Positions 28,004 to 37,758 of a stretch of 64,000 bases of DNA are shown here, piece by piece (positions within the stretch are counted from its first letter, which is position 1; every line of letters begins with the position of its first letter). The notes below the pieces were generated by a model, which saw only the letters and a list, made by a program, of their open reading frames with translations, made no database searches and was not told the origin of the DNA. This stretch comes from Methylobacterium sp. J-070 (lineage in GTDB: Bacteria; Pseudomonadota; Alphaproteobacteria; Rhizobiales; Beijerinckiaceae): assembly GCF_022829385.1 (NCBI RefSeq), contig NZ_JAKSXX010000251.1, positions 1 through 64,000 of the forward strand, written 5' to 3'. Position numbers and translations under genes: made by a program.

Positions 28004-28900
28004 CTAGGCCCGGCGGATCGCTCCCGCCAGATCCTCTGCCTGCGCCCGGTCCCGGCAGACCAGCCAGAGATCGTCGTGGGCGGACAGGTCCGCGTCGAAC
28101 AGGTCGGCGAGGGCGGCCGGCGGCTCGCCGAGATCGGGCCAGTGGTAGAGGCGGAACCCCAGCGCCTCGAAAAGGGGAAGCAGCGGGGCAAGGTCCCAGA
28201 GTCGGTGATTGCTCAGGGTCGCATCGAGCCGGCCGGTCGCCAGAAGGGCGGCGTCCGAGATCGCGCCGCCCTCGCCCCAGGGGAACCAGCCCTTCCCGTA
28301 ATCCAGGGTGAAGCGTTGCGCCGCCACCGCCAGCCAGCCGACATGGCCGGTCCGACGCGCCGGCCGCTCCAGCGGCTGCAGCGCCTCGGTGGGGCGCCCG
28401 CCCCGGGTCGGCGCCCAGAAGGCCCGGCCGCCGCTCGCCGCGAGCAGGATCCCGCTGGCGGCTTCCGCGGGCTCGTTCCGGGCCGGACGGCTTCGGTCCT
28501 CGTTCCAGGCGGCCAGGCTCAAGACGCCGGCACGGGGCCAGCCCGCGCGGCAGGCCGCCACCATCACACCCCAACCCGGGAGACCACCGGCGAACGGCCG
28601 GGTGCCATCGATCGGGTCGCCGACGAAGGTCCAGGCTTCCCGGGCGAGCATCGCCCGGGCGGCGTCGCGTCCGAGGGCGTCGGCGGTCTCCTCCTCGATC
28701 AGGTCGGGGCCGAAGCGCTCGTTCAGGAGGCGGCTCACCGCGAGGTCGGCCTCGGTCAGAGCTTGGCCGAGATCCGGCCCCTTGTTGGTCATGGCGAGCC
28801 CGGCCGCGCGCAACGCCAGCGCCAGCGGAGCCGCCTCCGCGGCGAAGTCCAGCATCCGCGCGAGGACATCCCGCTCGGGGAGATCGGCCGGGATGGTCAT
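28004..28900 (-). CDS. Inositol monophosphatase-family protein
   Basis: A 298-residue Mg2+-dependent phosphatase. It has the metal-binding motifs GDPIDGTRPF (Asp95, Asp98) and NHRLWDLAPLLPL, with Glu70/Glu71 in LIEEE. These proteins dephosphorylate inositol phosphate, histidinol phosphate or PAP; the subtype here is not clear. It is the last gene of a GST-Nudix-IMPase operon; its ATG overlaps the Nudix stop in an ATGA (28897-28900). Confidence 0.85.
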   Translation of the reverse strand: MTIPADLPERDVLARMLDFAAEAAPLALALRAAGLAMTNKGPDLGQALTEADLAVSRLLNERFGPDLIEEETADALGRDAARAMLAREAWTFVGDPIDGTRPFAGGLPGWGVMVAACRAGWPRAGVLSLAAWNEDRSRPARNEPAEAASGILLAASGGRAFWAPTRGGRPTEALQPLERPARRTGHVGWLAVAAQRFTLDYGKGWFPWGEGGAISDAALLATGRLDATLSNHRLWDLAPLLPLFEALGFRLYHWPDLGEPPAALADLFDADLSAHDDLWLVCRDRAQAEDLAGAIRRA

Positions 28901-29472
28901 GCGGCGAACAGGTCCGGGCTGCGCAGCATCAGCGCCTGGACGAGCACCAGCGTCTTGAGGTCGGGCAGTCGGCCCGTGCGGGCCTGATCCGCCAAGTCGG
29001 CCAGCGGTACCTCCATGGCCACCACCTCCTCGCCTTCCTCGTGCAGGCCGCCGCCGGGGCCGATCCGATCCGCGGGACCGTAGGACGCGAGGTACAGCCA
29101 GAGCCGCTCGGAGGAGACGGCCGGCATGCTGTAGGCGTGCGCCACCGGCTCCAGCCGGCGCAGGGTCACGCCCGCCTCCTCCATCGCCTCCCGGATCGCG
29201 GTCGCCTCGGGCGCGCCGCCGTCCAGGCCACCGGCGGGGGCCTCGTCGAGCTCCGCCGGTTCGCCCCAGAAGGCCGGCCCGACCCGGGCCTGCCGGACGA
29301 GCAGCGCGACCCGCCGCCCGGGGTCGTAGGGCAGCACGCAGGCCGCCTCGCCGTGATCCTCAAGCACCCGCGGGACCGTGCTGCCGCCGGCCAAAGTCAG
29401 CGTGGCGATCCCGAAGGTGTTCCAGCCCCGGTGGATCACCCGTAGGGGGAGCGCGATCCGCGTGCCGGTCAT
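28897..29472 (-). CDS. Nudix hydrolase (ADP-ribose pyrophosphatase-like)
   Basis: A 191-residue Nudix protein. The catalytic helix is REAMEEAGV (94-102), preceded by AGGLDGG; the glutamate usually found at the GE position of the Nudix box is a glycine, while the metal-binding REXXEE core is intact. The C-terminal YSMPAVSSERLWLYLASY resembles the ADPR/GDP-mannose pyrophosphatase subfamily. The ATG at 29472 lies 8 bp downstream of the GST stop, and the 3' end overlaps the IMPase gene. Confidence 0.85.
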   Translation of the reverse strand: MTGTRIALPLRVIHRGWNTFGIATLTLAGGSTVPRVLEDHGEAACVLPYDPGRRVALLVRQARVGPAFWGEPAELDEAPAGGLDGGAPEATAIREAMEEAGVTLRRLEPVAHAYSMPAVSSERLWLYLASYGPADRIGPGGGLHEEGEEVVAMEVPLADLADQARTGRLPDLKTLVLVQALMLRSPDLFAA

Positions 29473-29480
29473 GAGCGAGG

Positions 29481-30188
29481 TCAGCGCTTGATGGTCGCGG
29501 CGGTCTGGCCGAACATGACCTTCTTGGCGTCCTCGCTCATGGTCTTGCCGTGGTCGGGATTGACCTCGGGGGCGCGGGCATAGGCCGCCTGGGTGGCGGG
29601 CCGCTCCGCGATGGCGGTGAACCAGCGCTTCAGATTGGGGTGATCGTCGAGGGTCTGGCCCTGCTTTTCCCACGGCACGATCCACGGGTAGCAGGCCATG
29701 TCGGCGATGGAGTAATCCGGGCCGGCCACGAAGGCGCGGTCGGCGAGGCGGCGGTCCAGGACGCCGTAGAGCCGGTTGGTCTCGTTGACGTAGCGCTTGA
29801 TCGCGTAATCGATCTTCTCCGGTGCGTATTGCGAGAAGTGATGGTTCTGGCCGAGCATCGGCCCGAGGCCGCCCATCTGCCAGAACAGCCATTGCAGCAC
29901 CTCGGCCCGGCCGCGCAGGTCGGTGGCGATGAAGCGCCCGGTCTTCTCGGCGAGGTAGAGTAGGATCGCCCCCGACTCGAACAGCGAGACCGGCGCGCCG
30001 CCATCGGCCGGCGCATCGTCGACGATCGCCGGCATGCGGTTATTGGGAGCGATTTTCAGGAATTCCGAATTGAACTGCTCACCCTTACCAATATTCACCG
30101 ATTGAATTCGGTAAGGAACGCGGGCCTCTTCGAGAAACATCGTGATCTTATGGCCGTTCGGCGTCGGCCAGTAATAGAGATCGATCAT
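29481..30188 (-). CDS. Glutathione S-transferase family protein (YfcG/Nu-class-like)
   Basis: A 235-residue GST. The thioredoxin-like N-domain begins MIDLYYWPTPNGHKITMFLE, and the C-domain has SIADMACYPWIVPWEKQG. The N-terminal TPNGHK motif and NNRMPAI with LFESGAILLYLAEK match the Ure2p/YfcG Nu class, which has disulfide-bond reductase activity. The frame extends upstream, but the ATG at 30188 gives the exact family start. It heads an operon with the Nudix and IMPase genes. Confidence 0.9.
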   Translation of the reverse strand: MIDLYYWPTPNGHKITMFLEEARVPYRIQSVNIGKGEQFNSEFLKIAPNNRMPAIVDDAPADGGAPVSLFESGAILLYLAEKTGRFIATDLRGRAEVLQWLFWQMGGLGPMLGQNHHFSQYAPEKIDYAIKRYVNETNRLYGVLDRRLADRAFVAGPDYSIADMACYPWIVPWEKQGQTLDDHPNLKRWFTAIAERPATQAAYARAPEVNPDHGKTMSEDAKKVMFGQTAATIKR

Positions 30189-30376
30189 CGGTTCGTATCC
30201 CGCTGCGCCCCCAGCGGACGGAAAGTGGGTCGGCAGGACAGTGCGGTCAAGCCTGTCGCACCATCCCATAGGCGGGCGTCCCCTATCGCGGCGGTGCGGG
30301 TCCGACCGTTCGACCGCGGAGGCGACCGGTGCGGCACCTCCGCGATCCCGCGCGGCTCAGGGACGGACCGTCGGGA

Positions 30377-31582
30377 TCATGGCTGCCCGGCAACGTTCGG
30401 CGCCTCGATGGCCAGACCCGCGAGCCGATCATCCTGGCGGGCGCCACGTCCGCGCACCGGAATCCGCTCGGCGAGCCGGTTGAAATAGGCCTGGCAGGGT
30501 ACCTCGACGAATTTGTAGGTCTGAGAGGCGACCGCGACCGTCAGCGCGATCACGAGCAGCGCGAGGACATCCTGGACCCAGGGTCCACCGGCGGTGAGCA
30601 CGTCGTTCCCCTTGCCGTCCACCACGACCCATTCCCGCAGGGAAATGTGGAACAGCCGCTCGCCCACGCGTGAGGACGCGTTGACGAGGACGATGACCAG
30701 GTAGTGCGTCAGGTAGATCGAGTAGGAATACAGGCCGAGCCGGTTGACCCATTTGCTCGACATGAACCGGGAGATCGGACCCTGCTCGAAGGCGAAGACC
30801 AGGACGATGGCGCAGAAGAACGGAGTCGCCGAGCCGAACAATGCTTCAGCCGGCAGCGTCGACATCAGCCCGACGAGGGCCACCACGAGAAGAATCTCGA
30901 GACCGTAGAAATTCCAGACCCTGCCCTTGATACGATCGTAGACATAGAAGGTCGAGACACCTGCGAAGAACTCGAAGATGCAGCGCACCAGGGAGACCCT
31001 GAACTCGCTGACGTCGAAGTAGAAATACAGGAGCATCAGCAGCGTGCCGGCCACCAAGCTCACGCCGGCGCACAGCCAGCCCATTCTCTTCGAGAAATAC
31101 AGAAACAGCCCGGCGAACAGGATGTAGGTGTAGAACTCGGCGCTGATGCTCCAGCTCGGCCCGTTCCAGGTCCAGGAGTCGAAGAAGCCGACGCCCTGCA
31201 CCAGGATGAGATTGGAGAACAGCGCCGGGATCGACCGCCTGCTCTCGAACGGGATCTCCCCCACCGGCAGCCGGGTCGCGTCCAAGAGGAAGTACTTGAT
31301 CACCTCGAGGGCGAGCAGCACCAGAAGCGTGAAGATGTGCAGCGGCCAGAGACGGCCGAATCTCCGGACGATGAACTTGGCGACCCCGCCCCGATCGTGC
31401 AGCTTGGCGCTGTAGCCGTAGGCGAGGACAAAGCCGCTCAGCACGAAGAAGAAGTCGACGAAGACCCAGCTGTTTCGCACCATTCCCCAAGTGTAGAAGT
31501 GTCCCGCCAGACCGAGATGATAGAGGGCGACCAGAACGGCGGCCAGCCCACGCCATCCGTCGAGTGCTGTGAAACGTACCAT
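30377..31582 (-). CDS. Acyltransferase 3 family membrane protein (exopolysaccharide O-acyl modification)
   Basis: A 401-residue polytopic protein of the OafA/ExoZ acyltransferase-3 family. The N-terminal DGWRGLAAVLVALYHLG carries the conserved catalytic histidine. FFVLSGFVLAYGY, RFGRLWPLH with the conserved Arg, and PSWSISAEFYTY follow. About ten transmembrane helices are predicted by eye. The ATG at 31582 has AGGAGG seven bases upstream. It likely acetylates a surface glycan and marks the left end of the polysaccharide region. Confidence 0.9.
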   Translation of the reverse strand: MVRFTALDGWRGLAAVLVALYHLGLAGHFYTWGMVRNSWVFVDFFFVLSGFVLAYGYSAKLHDRGGVAKFIVRRFGRLWPLHIFTLLVLLALEVIKYFLLDATRLPVGEIPFESRRSIPALFSNLILVQGVGFFDSWTWNGPSWSISAEFYTYILFAGLFLYFSKRMGWLCAGVSLVAGTLLMLLYFYFDVSEFRVSLVRCIFEFFAGVSTFYVYDRIKGRVWNFYGLEILLVVALVGLMSTLPAEALFGSATPFFCAIVLVFAFEQGPISRFMSSKWVNRLGLYSYSIYLTHYLVIVLVNASSRVGERLFHISLREWVVVDGKGNDVLTAGGPWVQDVLALLVIALTVAVASQTYKFVEVPCQAYFNRLAERIPVRGRGARQDDRLAGLAIEAPNVAGQP

Positions 31583-31849
31583 GCGTAGCCTCCTAGCGGA
31601 TGGATTTGGGCTCGATCGACCGCCCATGGGCCGCGCCATCGGGGCATGCGACCGGTAACTGCGCGCGGCGGCTCAAGCACGGGCGCGCCGACGGGGCGAA
31701 ACGGCCTGCGCCGCCCCGGATGTCGACCGACGCGGCCGCCTTCCGGAGAGGCCGGCCCGCGGCGGGTGCCGAACGCCCCCGGCTCCTTCCGGACGATGCC
31801 GCCGACGCGTACCGCACCACCGATGCGGCGGGTCGTCTGCCCGAACGCA

Positions 31850-33262
31850 TCATCGGCGTTGGAACTCGGGCGACAGCAGAAGCACGGCGACCGATTCCTG
31901 ACGGTTCGAGGAGTTTTTGATCGCCTCGGATGTGTCGAGCGACAGGGCGTCGCCGACGACCGATTCGGCCAGCTGGCCGACGTTCAGGCCCGTCTTCTCA
32001 CGCTCGGCGACGGCGGCCGCGACTTCGAACCGCCCCTTGAGGTTCGCGGGCGAGGACCACGCGTCCTCGATGTCGGCGAAGCCGTTCGGCCCGGGCACGT
32101 CCCAGATCCGGTTGCCCAGCCCCCGGAGGAACTGCGTGTAGGTTCGCGCGGGAACCGAGACTTGCGTCGCGCGCAGCGCGGCACCCAGGAATTCCTGCGG
32201 CGTGCGCAGCTTCACCATCGGTCCCCACGCCGAGGGCGACGAAATCAACGCGTACGAGACGGCGCGAAGGTCGCCGCCGGTCTGCTGGAAGACGCGAGCC
32301 AGATTGTCGACCAGCGTCCCCGGCGGGTTGTCCGAGACGAAGTGACGGGCGAGCTTGAAGGCGATGAAGCGCGCGGTGGCGGGGGCAGCGGCGAGCTGAT
32401 CGAGCGCCGACAACCCTTCGTCGACGCCGGCCTCGCGATAGGTTCGGCCGAGGAGCGTCTTGGGGCCGGGTTCGTGAGCGGCGTTGTCGAACACGAACGA
32501 GCCGGCGGCCTGACCCTGCCGGATATCGCCCACGGTCCAGCCGGAGAGCATCTTCGCGAAGTTTTCGACGTCGTGCTGGTTGTAGCCGCCATGGACGCCG
32601 AGCGTGTGCAGCTCGAGGATCTCGCGGGCGAGGTTCTCGTTCAGGCCGCGGCCCTCCGCCGCGCGCGCGGCCCGCGCCCGTGCCGAGTGGGGACCGACCG
32701 AGTTGTTGTTGTCGAGGTAGGTCAGCATCGTGAAATGCCGTGTCGAGGCCTTCAGCATGTCGGCGAAGCGGCCCAGGGCGTGCGGCCGGACGACGTCCCG
32801 CTCGAAGACGCCGGCGGTCAGGCGATGCCAGCCGCTCTTCGCCGTACCGACCGCGAAGTGATTGCTCCAGAACCAGACCAGCCGTTCCGGAAAGCCGATC
32901 ACGGACTCCCTCAGGATCTGCAGCCGCGCCTCGACCTCCGCATCGTAGAACCGGCCTTCCGGGAGGCGATAGACACCTTCCGGCAGCGGCGCCTCGGTCT
33001 GCGGCTGGGCGCCCATGCCCGCCATGGTCGCGCCCTGCGACGCCGGCCGATGGGTCGTGGAGGCGAGGTACTGCTCCCAGCGGAACTTGTGCATCACGAG
33101 TTCGGTCAGGGTCTGCATGCCCTGCGGAACGATCACGCCGGCGTCGAGCTCGGCCTTGAGGCGCCCGAAGGCGTCGGTACCGATGACGTCGAGATCGTTG
33201 GGACGGATACCGAGCCCGAACCGGTGCGAGGCGATACGCGCGGAGTGAAAATCACCAATCAT
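31850..33262 (-). CDS. DUF1800 domain-containing protein
   Basis: A 470-residue protein of the DUF1800 family, with conserved FWSNHFAV, ENLAREILELHTLGV and FAKMLSGWTV segments and the C-terminal LLLSPEFQRR. Function is unknown. In most genomes the gene is directly followed by a DUF1501 gene. Here the DUF1501 gene is 14.6 kb away on the other strand, and a short DUF1800-like end precedes it. No ribosome binding site of note was seen before the ATG at 33262. No signal peptide is evident. Confidence 0.9.
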   Translation of the reverse strand: MIGDFHSARIASHRFGLGIRPNDLDVIGTDAFGRLKAELDAGVIVPQGMQTLTELVMHKFRWEQYLASTTHRPASQGATMAGMGAQPQTEAPLPEGVYRLPEGRFYDAEVEARLQILRESVIGFPERLVWFWSNHFAVGTAKSGWHRLTAGVFERDVVRPHALGRFADMLKASTRHFTMLTYLDNNNSVGPHSARARAARAAEGRGLNENLAREILELHTLGVHGGYNQHDVENFAKMLSGWTVGDIRQGQAAGSFVFDNAAHEPGPKTLLGRTYREAGVDEGLSALDQLAAAPATARFIAFKLARHFVSDNPPGTLVDNLARVFQQTGGDLRAVSYALISSPSAWGPMVKLRTPQEFLGAALRATQVSVPARTYTQFLRGLGNRIWDVPGPNGFADIEDAWSSPANLKGRFEVAAAVAEREKTGLNVGQLAESVVGDALSLDTSEAIKNSSNRQESVAVLLLSPEFQRR

Positions 33263-33905
33263 AAAGGCACTGCCATGGATAGCGTTTATCCTGGTCAGGA
33301 TCCGCCCGATGACCGATTTCCGCAGTGCGCCTCTCTGTAGCGAGGAACACCTTACGCTTCATCCCGGCATCAACACGTCGCGTTGCTTCCAGTCTGCAGC
33401 GTAGAGCTTGTCCCGCCCGGCCTCCTGACAAAGATCAAGACCCCGGGAGATTTCCCCCGCATGGTACTCCGCGCGGTGCCGCAGTTCTCGGCGGCACGCG
33501 AGGCCGCGGCAGCGGGCTCGGCCGATCCGGGCGCCCGGGATGATCCAGGACCGATGTTTGCGCTCTCAGGCCAAGCCCCCTATCGCGACGTCGACCTGGC
33601 CTGGGCCTGCCCTATGGAGTTGCGCCGATGGGGCACCGTTTGCCCCTGGCGCGGCCCACGTCCTCCGTCGAGGCGTCACGAAACGCGCCGTTTCGAACCG
33701 ATCGAAGTCTTGAACCGGCGCCGGGATCCCGTCTGTACGGCGATCGGCGATCTGGACTGCCGATCCCGCAGCAGCCGATCGACATCGCCTTCGCGGCCCG
33801 ATGCGGACCGATCCTCGCTCGCAGCCCAAGCTGAGCGGCTGGATGGTCCATCGCCGACACGGCCGCACTGATATGAGCCCGCCCCTCCCGCCGATCGAGG
33901 CCGCC
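33263..33905. other. 643-bp spacer before the family-2 glycosyltransferase
   Basis: No convincing gene was found. A 162-codon frame on the plus strand (33383-33871) has low-complexity Arg/Ser/Pro composition typical of an out-of-frame high-GC shadow. The spacer probably holds divergent promoters for the DUF1800 gene and the glycosyltransferase. Confidence 0.5.
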
Positions 33906-34883
33906 ATGAAGATCGCCGTCATCATCACGTGCTATAACGAGGGACAATACGTAGAGGGCGCGTTGCAGAGCGTCCTCGATCAGTCGGCCAGCCACGTCAT
34001 CGAAGAGATCATCATCAGCGACGACGGATCGGATCAGCCGACGCTCGCTGTCCTCGACCGACTCGCCGATCGCGACCCGCGGGTGCGGATCCTGTTCAAC
34101 GGCCGGTTCACCGAGGCGCGGCCCAACGGTCTGGCCCGCAACCGGAACTACGCCATCGCGCAGACCGCCGCGCCGCTCATCGCGCTCCTGGACGCCGACG
34201 ATACCTGGGATGCGCGGAAGATCGAGACCCAGATGGCCGTGATCGAGTCCGCCCCGGATACGGCGCTGGTCTACACGAGCTTCGAGCTGTTCCAGGACGG
34301 GCCGGGCACCGAGAGCGAGTACGGCATCGTGCGCGATCTCGCGACCTCGCGCGACACGGCGCTCGACTATTTCCTCAACGATCCGCCCATCGTTCCGTCG
34401 ACCGTGCTGATGCGCCGGGCGATCTTCGACCAAGTCGGCCGCTTCGACGAGGCGATCACGGTCTTCGAGGACACGGACTTCTTCTTCCGCTGCGCCCGCA
34501 AGGGCAGGCTTGCCGCCGCCAGCGAATGCCTCGTACGGAAGCGTGTTCACAGCAGCGCGATCACGTCGAAGCGCGATCACCTGATGAAACACCACGCCTT
34601 CGTGGCCATGCATGTCGCGTTTCAGGAGCCCCGGCTGATCCCGCTCGTGGGGAAGCGCCTCTCGGAGCGGGCCTACAAGCTGGGCAACGTGGAATCGTCG
34701 CACGGAAACCTGACGACGGGGCGCTGCCTGTACAAGCTGTCGGTGCGCATGAACCCGTTCCAGCTGAAGCCCTGGCTCGCGCTGGGCCTGTCGTATCTCG
34801 GCGGCCATGGCATGATGGTGTCGGTGAAGCGTCACCTGTCGTCGACGCGTCCGCACAACACCCTTCAGGGACGGGCCAAGTAG
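33906..34883 (+). CDS. Family 2 glycosyltransferase
   Basis: A 325-residue GT-A glycosyltransferase. MKIAVIITCYNEGQYVEGAL is the standard nucleotide-sugar-binding start, followed by DDGSD (39-43), the metal-binding DADDTW (96-101) and a FDEAITVFEDTDFFFR segment with the ED motif that supplies the base. It is cytosolic and adds a sugar to a lipid-linked precursor. An alternative ATG at 33873 is in frame; 33906 has GAGG just upstream and matches the family start. Acceptor and donor are unknown. Confidence 0.9.
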   Translation: MKIAVIITCYNEGQYVEGALQSVLDQSASHVIEEIIISDDGSDQPTLAVLDRLADRDPRVRILFNGRFTEARPNGLARNRNYAIAQTAAPLIALLDADDTWDARKIETQMAVIESAPDTALVYTSFELFQDGPGTESEYGIVRDLATSRDTALDYFLNDPPIVPSTVLMRRAIFDQVGRFDEAITVFEDTDFFFRCARKGRLAAASECLVRKRVHSSAITSKRDHLMKHHAFVAMHVAFQEPRLIPLVGKRLSERAYKLGNVESSHGNLTTGRCLYKLSVRMNPFQLKPWLALGLSYLGGHGMMVSVKRHLSSTRPHNTLQGRAK

Positions 34884-35067
34884 GTCCCGGCCCAAGGTGA
34901 CAGGACCCCGCCGTCGTGTCGGACCCGCGGCGCGGTGGTCCAGTCCTGATGCGCGCCTGCGCCGATCCGGACGTTGCTTCCGGCGAGCGTGGCGTCCCGC
35001 GCGGCAGAGGCGCTTTGCGCTACGGTCGCGACGATCCGTGGGCCACCATGCCGGTTGCGGCAGCCGG

Positions 35068-35292
35068 CTAATCGACGGACGGGACCTCGATCGCCTCGAC
35101 GGCCTCGACATCCGCCCGGATCCGGCCGCCGTCCGCGAGGTGCAGCGTGACGAGATGACCGGTGATCCCGAGTCGGACGCAGGCGAAGGTCTTGCCGCTG
35201 GCCATGTGCACGGTCGGTTGAACGCCGGGCTCGCGATGCGCACTCACGGCGCCGATCCATTCTGCCATCTCGCGGAACGTCGCTTCTCTCAT
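35068..35292 (-). CDS. Small hypothetical protein, 74 residues
   Basis: A 74-codon frame with a protein-like composition: an amphipathic N-terminal helix (REATFREMAEWIGAV) followed by beta-rich alternation (HMASGKTFACVRLGITGHLV). It looks like a small single-domain protein and codon use is normal for the region. No family was recognised. It stands alone between a glycosyltransferase and a region of hairpins. Moderately likely to be real. Confidence 0.5.
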   Translation of the reverse strand: MREATFREMAEWIGAVSAHREPGVQPTVHMASGKTFACVRLGITGHLVTLHLADGGRIRADVEAVEAIEVPSVD

Positions 35293-35779
35293 GTTCCCGT
35301 TTCCACCTCAGCAGCGTGACCGGCCGCAGCACGCCTCCGTCAGCCGTGGCGCGACTCACCCGGATCTATCAGCCGAGGGTGTATGGAAGATGCGGCGCGT
35401 TCCGACTCCCGCGATTTTGTCGGGTGCTCTCCGCGTGGCTCCGGCCGCCGTTCCGGATTCACACGCCTGCATCGAAGGGGAGCGGCGGTCGTCACACTCC
35501 CCCTACGCGCCGCGATGCTCACAGCTTGCCTGCGGGGGGCTATTCCCTCCCCCAAAGTGAGGAGGCCTTCGGGGATCGCAGATTCGGCGTTGGACAGCTG
35601 GCGGATGAAGCGTGCCAGCGCCTTGAGCACGGCCCCCACTCCTCCCCCTTCTTCACAAGGGGAAAGCGCCATTCCTCCAAAAGGGTGGAATGCGTTTGGA
35701 GAGGTATGAGGCGCGTTGTCCGCCCGGACGGGGCGGCCCCGTTCGCCAGCCTTGCTGAAACGCCCGCCAGGGCTTCGGA
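35293..35779. other. 487-bp spacer rich in hairpins
   Basis: No gene was found. The sequence contains several short GC-rich inverted repeats, for example CCCCTT-CTTCAC-AAGGGG at 35645-35662 and a CATTCC/GGAATG pair just after it. The texture resembles a dispersed intergenic repeat or a run of terminators rather than coding DNA. Confidence 0.45.
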
Positions 35780-36094
35780 TCAGTTCGGCGCCCGACGACG
35801 GCGCGGCCGTCCGACCCCGGCCACCAGAAGCCAGAGCCCCAGACTCGCAAGGACGAGCGGGTTGGTCATCGACCAGTGGACGATGGGTTCCGCGGCGGGC
35901 GCGGCTCCGTCGGTGGCGCCATGGCCGTCGGCCGCGAGGACGCTGAGCCACAGGTTGACCGCCAGAAGCGAACCTGTGGTGGCCAGGAAGAGGAACGCGC
36001 CGACGAGGCCGCTCAGACGCAGGAGGATGACGAAGCCGATGGCCGACAGCGCCATCGGTCCGACCAGCGCCAGGACGTAGAGCAGTTCGTACAT
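35780..36094 (-). CDS. Small integral membrane protein, 104 residues
   Basis: Starts at an ATG with GGAGG seven bases upstream. Three hydrophobic helices are visible: YELLYVLALVGPMALSAIGF, LVGAFLFLATTGSLLAVNLW and PLVLASLGLWLLVAGVG, ending in a basic tail GRPRRRRAPN. It lies just downstream of the initiating sugar transferase on the same strand (131 bp apart), so it may be co-transcribed. No known family was recognised. Confidence 0.6.
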   Translation of the reverse strand: MYELLYVLALVGPMALSAIGFVILLRLSGLVGAFLFLATTGSLLAVNLWLSVLAADGHGATDGAAPAAEPIVHWSMTNPLVLASLGLWLLVAGVGRPRRRRAPN

Positions 36095-36225
36095 CGCCGT
36101 GCCTCCGCGAAGCCGGCAGGCAGCCGAGACATCCGGACGGCGGGTCCCCGACCGGACCGCGCTCCCATGAACCCGGCGGCGAGGCCAGAGCGCCGGGGCG
36201 GTGCCGGACCGGGCTCCGTGCGGCC

Positions 36226-37758
36226 TTACCGGGCGTTCCGGTAGGCGCGCGACGAGAACATCGTCGTGATGATGATGCGGATGTCGAGCAGCAGCGACCA
36301 GTGGTCGATATAGTAGAGATCGTGCTCGACCCGCGCCCGCATCTTGTCGTCGGTGTCCGTCTCGCCGCGAAGCCCGTGGATCTGCGCCCAACCCGTGAGC
36401 CCCGGCTTGATGTTGTGGCGGCGCGCGTAGGCCGGGATCTTGCTCTCGAATTCCCAATCATGCGCCAGGGCGTGCGGACGAGGACCGACGAGGGACATGT
36501 CGCCACGCAGCACGTCGAAGAGCTGCGGCAGCTCGTCGAGGTTCGTCCGGCGCAGGATCGCGCCGACCTTCGTGATCCGCGTATCGTTGACGGTGGCCTG
36601 ACGGATCACCGGACCGTCGTCCAAGGTCGTCATCGTCCGGAACTTGGTGATCCGGAACGGCCGCTGGTTGTAGCCGTGCCGGTTCTGGCGGAAGAAGACC
36701 GGGCCCTGGCTATCCAACTTGATGGCGATCGCGACGAGGACCATCAGCGGCGCGAGAGCCACGAGGCCGGCGATCGCCGTCGTGATGTCGAACATGCGCT
36801 TCGCCACCTGATCGAGGGCCGAGAGCGGCGGCTGACAGAGCTTGACGGCGTTCTTCCAGCCGAACCGCCGCACCTCGATCGTCTGCGGATCGAACAATTC
36901 GTGATCGAGAACCAGGTTGAGCCCGACCGGCAGGTGGGTGCAGCCGCGCACGAGGCGGTTGATGAGATCGCGCTCCTGTTCCGGGATCAGGATGACGACC
37001 TCCTCGACGGCCGCCTTGCGCAGGCCGGAGATCTTCCTGGTGATGATGTCGTGCAGCTCGTTCTCGTCGGCGACGCTGGACGGGCAGACAGCCCAGTCGG
37101 GAAGTTCGAAGGCGGTGAACCGCAGGGCGGTCCGGTCGGGCTGGTTGACCATGAAGGCGGCGATCGCCTGCGCGGTGCCGATAAGGCCGATCCGCTGCGC
37201 TTCCAGGTAACCGGCGCGGACCGCGGTCGCGATCAGCCAGCCGGCCGCGACCCGCCCGAGGAGCAGCGCGCCGCACCCCGCGGCGTACTGCGTGAACAAG
37301 CTGCCGCGCGAGTAGAAGTCGGTGAAATGGGTCAGGAACAGGAAGCAGACCAGGACCGAGAAGGCGCTGTTGAAGCTGAAGAAGGCGCGTCGCGTCAGCT
37401 TGCCTTCGTCGCCCTGCCGCTCGACCCGGTAGGCACCGTCCAGGATCATCGTCACGACGGTCAGGGCCGCCAAGCCCAGCGACACGGCGACGTAGATCTC
37501 GGTGTCGCGCAACTGCCCCGCCAGGGCGAACTGGTAGCCGATCGCGCCCAGCAGCGCGGCGCCGCTGACGAGGGCGAGGTCGATCACCACCAGGATGACG
37601 AGCATGTCCTTCGACAGGAGCCGAAGGCGCGGGACGCGGGCCTGGACGACAGCCTTGGCGAGGCCCTCCGCCGGCAGGGCGCCGCGGCCCGAACCCTTGA
37701 GCGCAGGTCCCTTGAGGCTGGACCCGGCGAATGTCGGTTCTGCCTGTAGGCTCGCCAT
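36226..37758 (-). CDS. Exopolysaccharide-initiating polyprenyl-phosphate sugar phosphotransferase (WcaJ/ExoY-type)
   Basis: A 510-residue membrane enzyme that starts repeat-unit assembly by moving a sugar-1-phosphate to undecaprenyl phosphate. Four or five N-terminal helices (about 40-170) and a CoA_binding_3-like region precede the catalytic Bac_transf domain: KRMFDITTAIAGLVALAPLM, GPVFFRQNRHG, FRITKFRTM, DELPQLFDVLRGDMSLVGPRP and KPGLTGWAQIHG. These motifs are diagnostic. The ATG at 37758 has GGGAG six bases upstream. It is the clear entry enzyme of the polysaccharide cluster. Confidence 0.94.
   Translation of the reverse strand: MASLQAEPTFAGSSLKGPALKGSGRGALPAEGLAKAVVQARVPRLRLLSKDMLVILVVIDLALVSGAALLGAIGYQFALAGQLRDTEIYVAVSLGLAALTVVTMILDGAYRVERQGDEGKLTRRAFFSFNSAFSVLVCFLFLTHFTDFYSRGSLFTQYAAGCGALLLGRVAAGWLIATAVRAGYLEAQRIGLIGTAQAIAAFMVNQPDRTALRFTAFELPDWAVCPSSVADENELHDIITRKISGLRKAAVEEVVILIPEQERDLINRLVRGCTHLPVGLNLVLDHELFDPQTIEVRRFGWKNAVKLCQPPLSALDQVAKRMFDITTAIAGLVALAPLMVLVAIAIKLDSQGPVFFRQNRHGYNQRPFRITKFRTMTTLDDGPVIRQATVNDTRITKVGAILRRTNLDELPQLFDVLRGDMSLVGPRPHALAHDWEFESKIPAYARRHNIKPGLTGWAQIHGLRGETDTDDKMRARVEHDLYYIDHWSLLLDIRIIITTMFSSRAYRNAR

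Noticed and set aside
33383..33871. A 162-codon plus-strand frame in the spacer before the family-2 glycosyltransferase
   Set aside because: Arg/Ser/Pro-rich with no domain or ribosome binding site; probably random in high-GC DNA.
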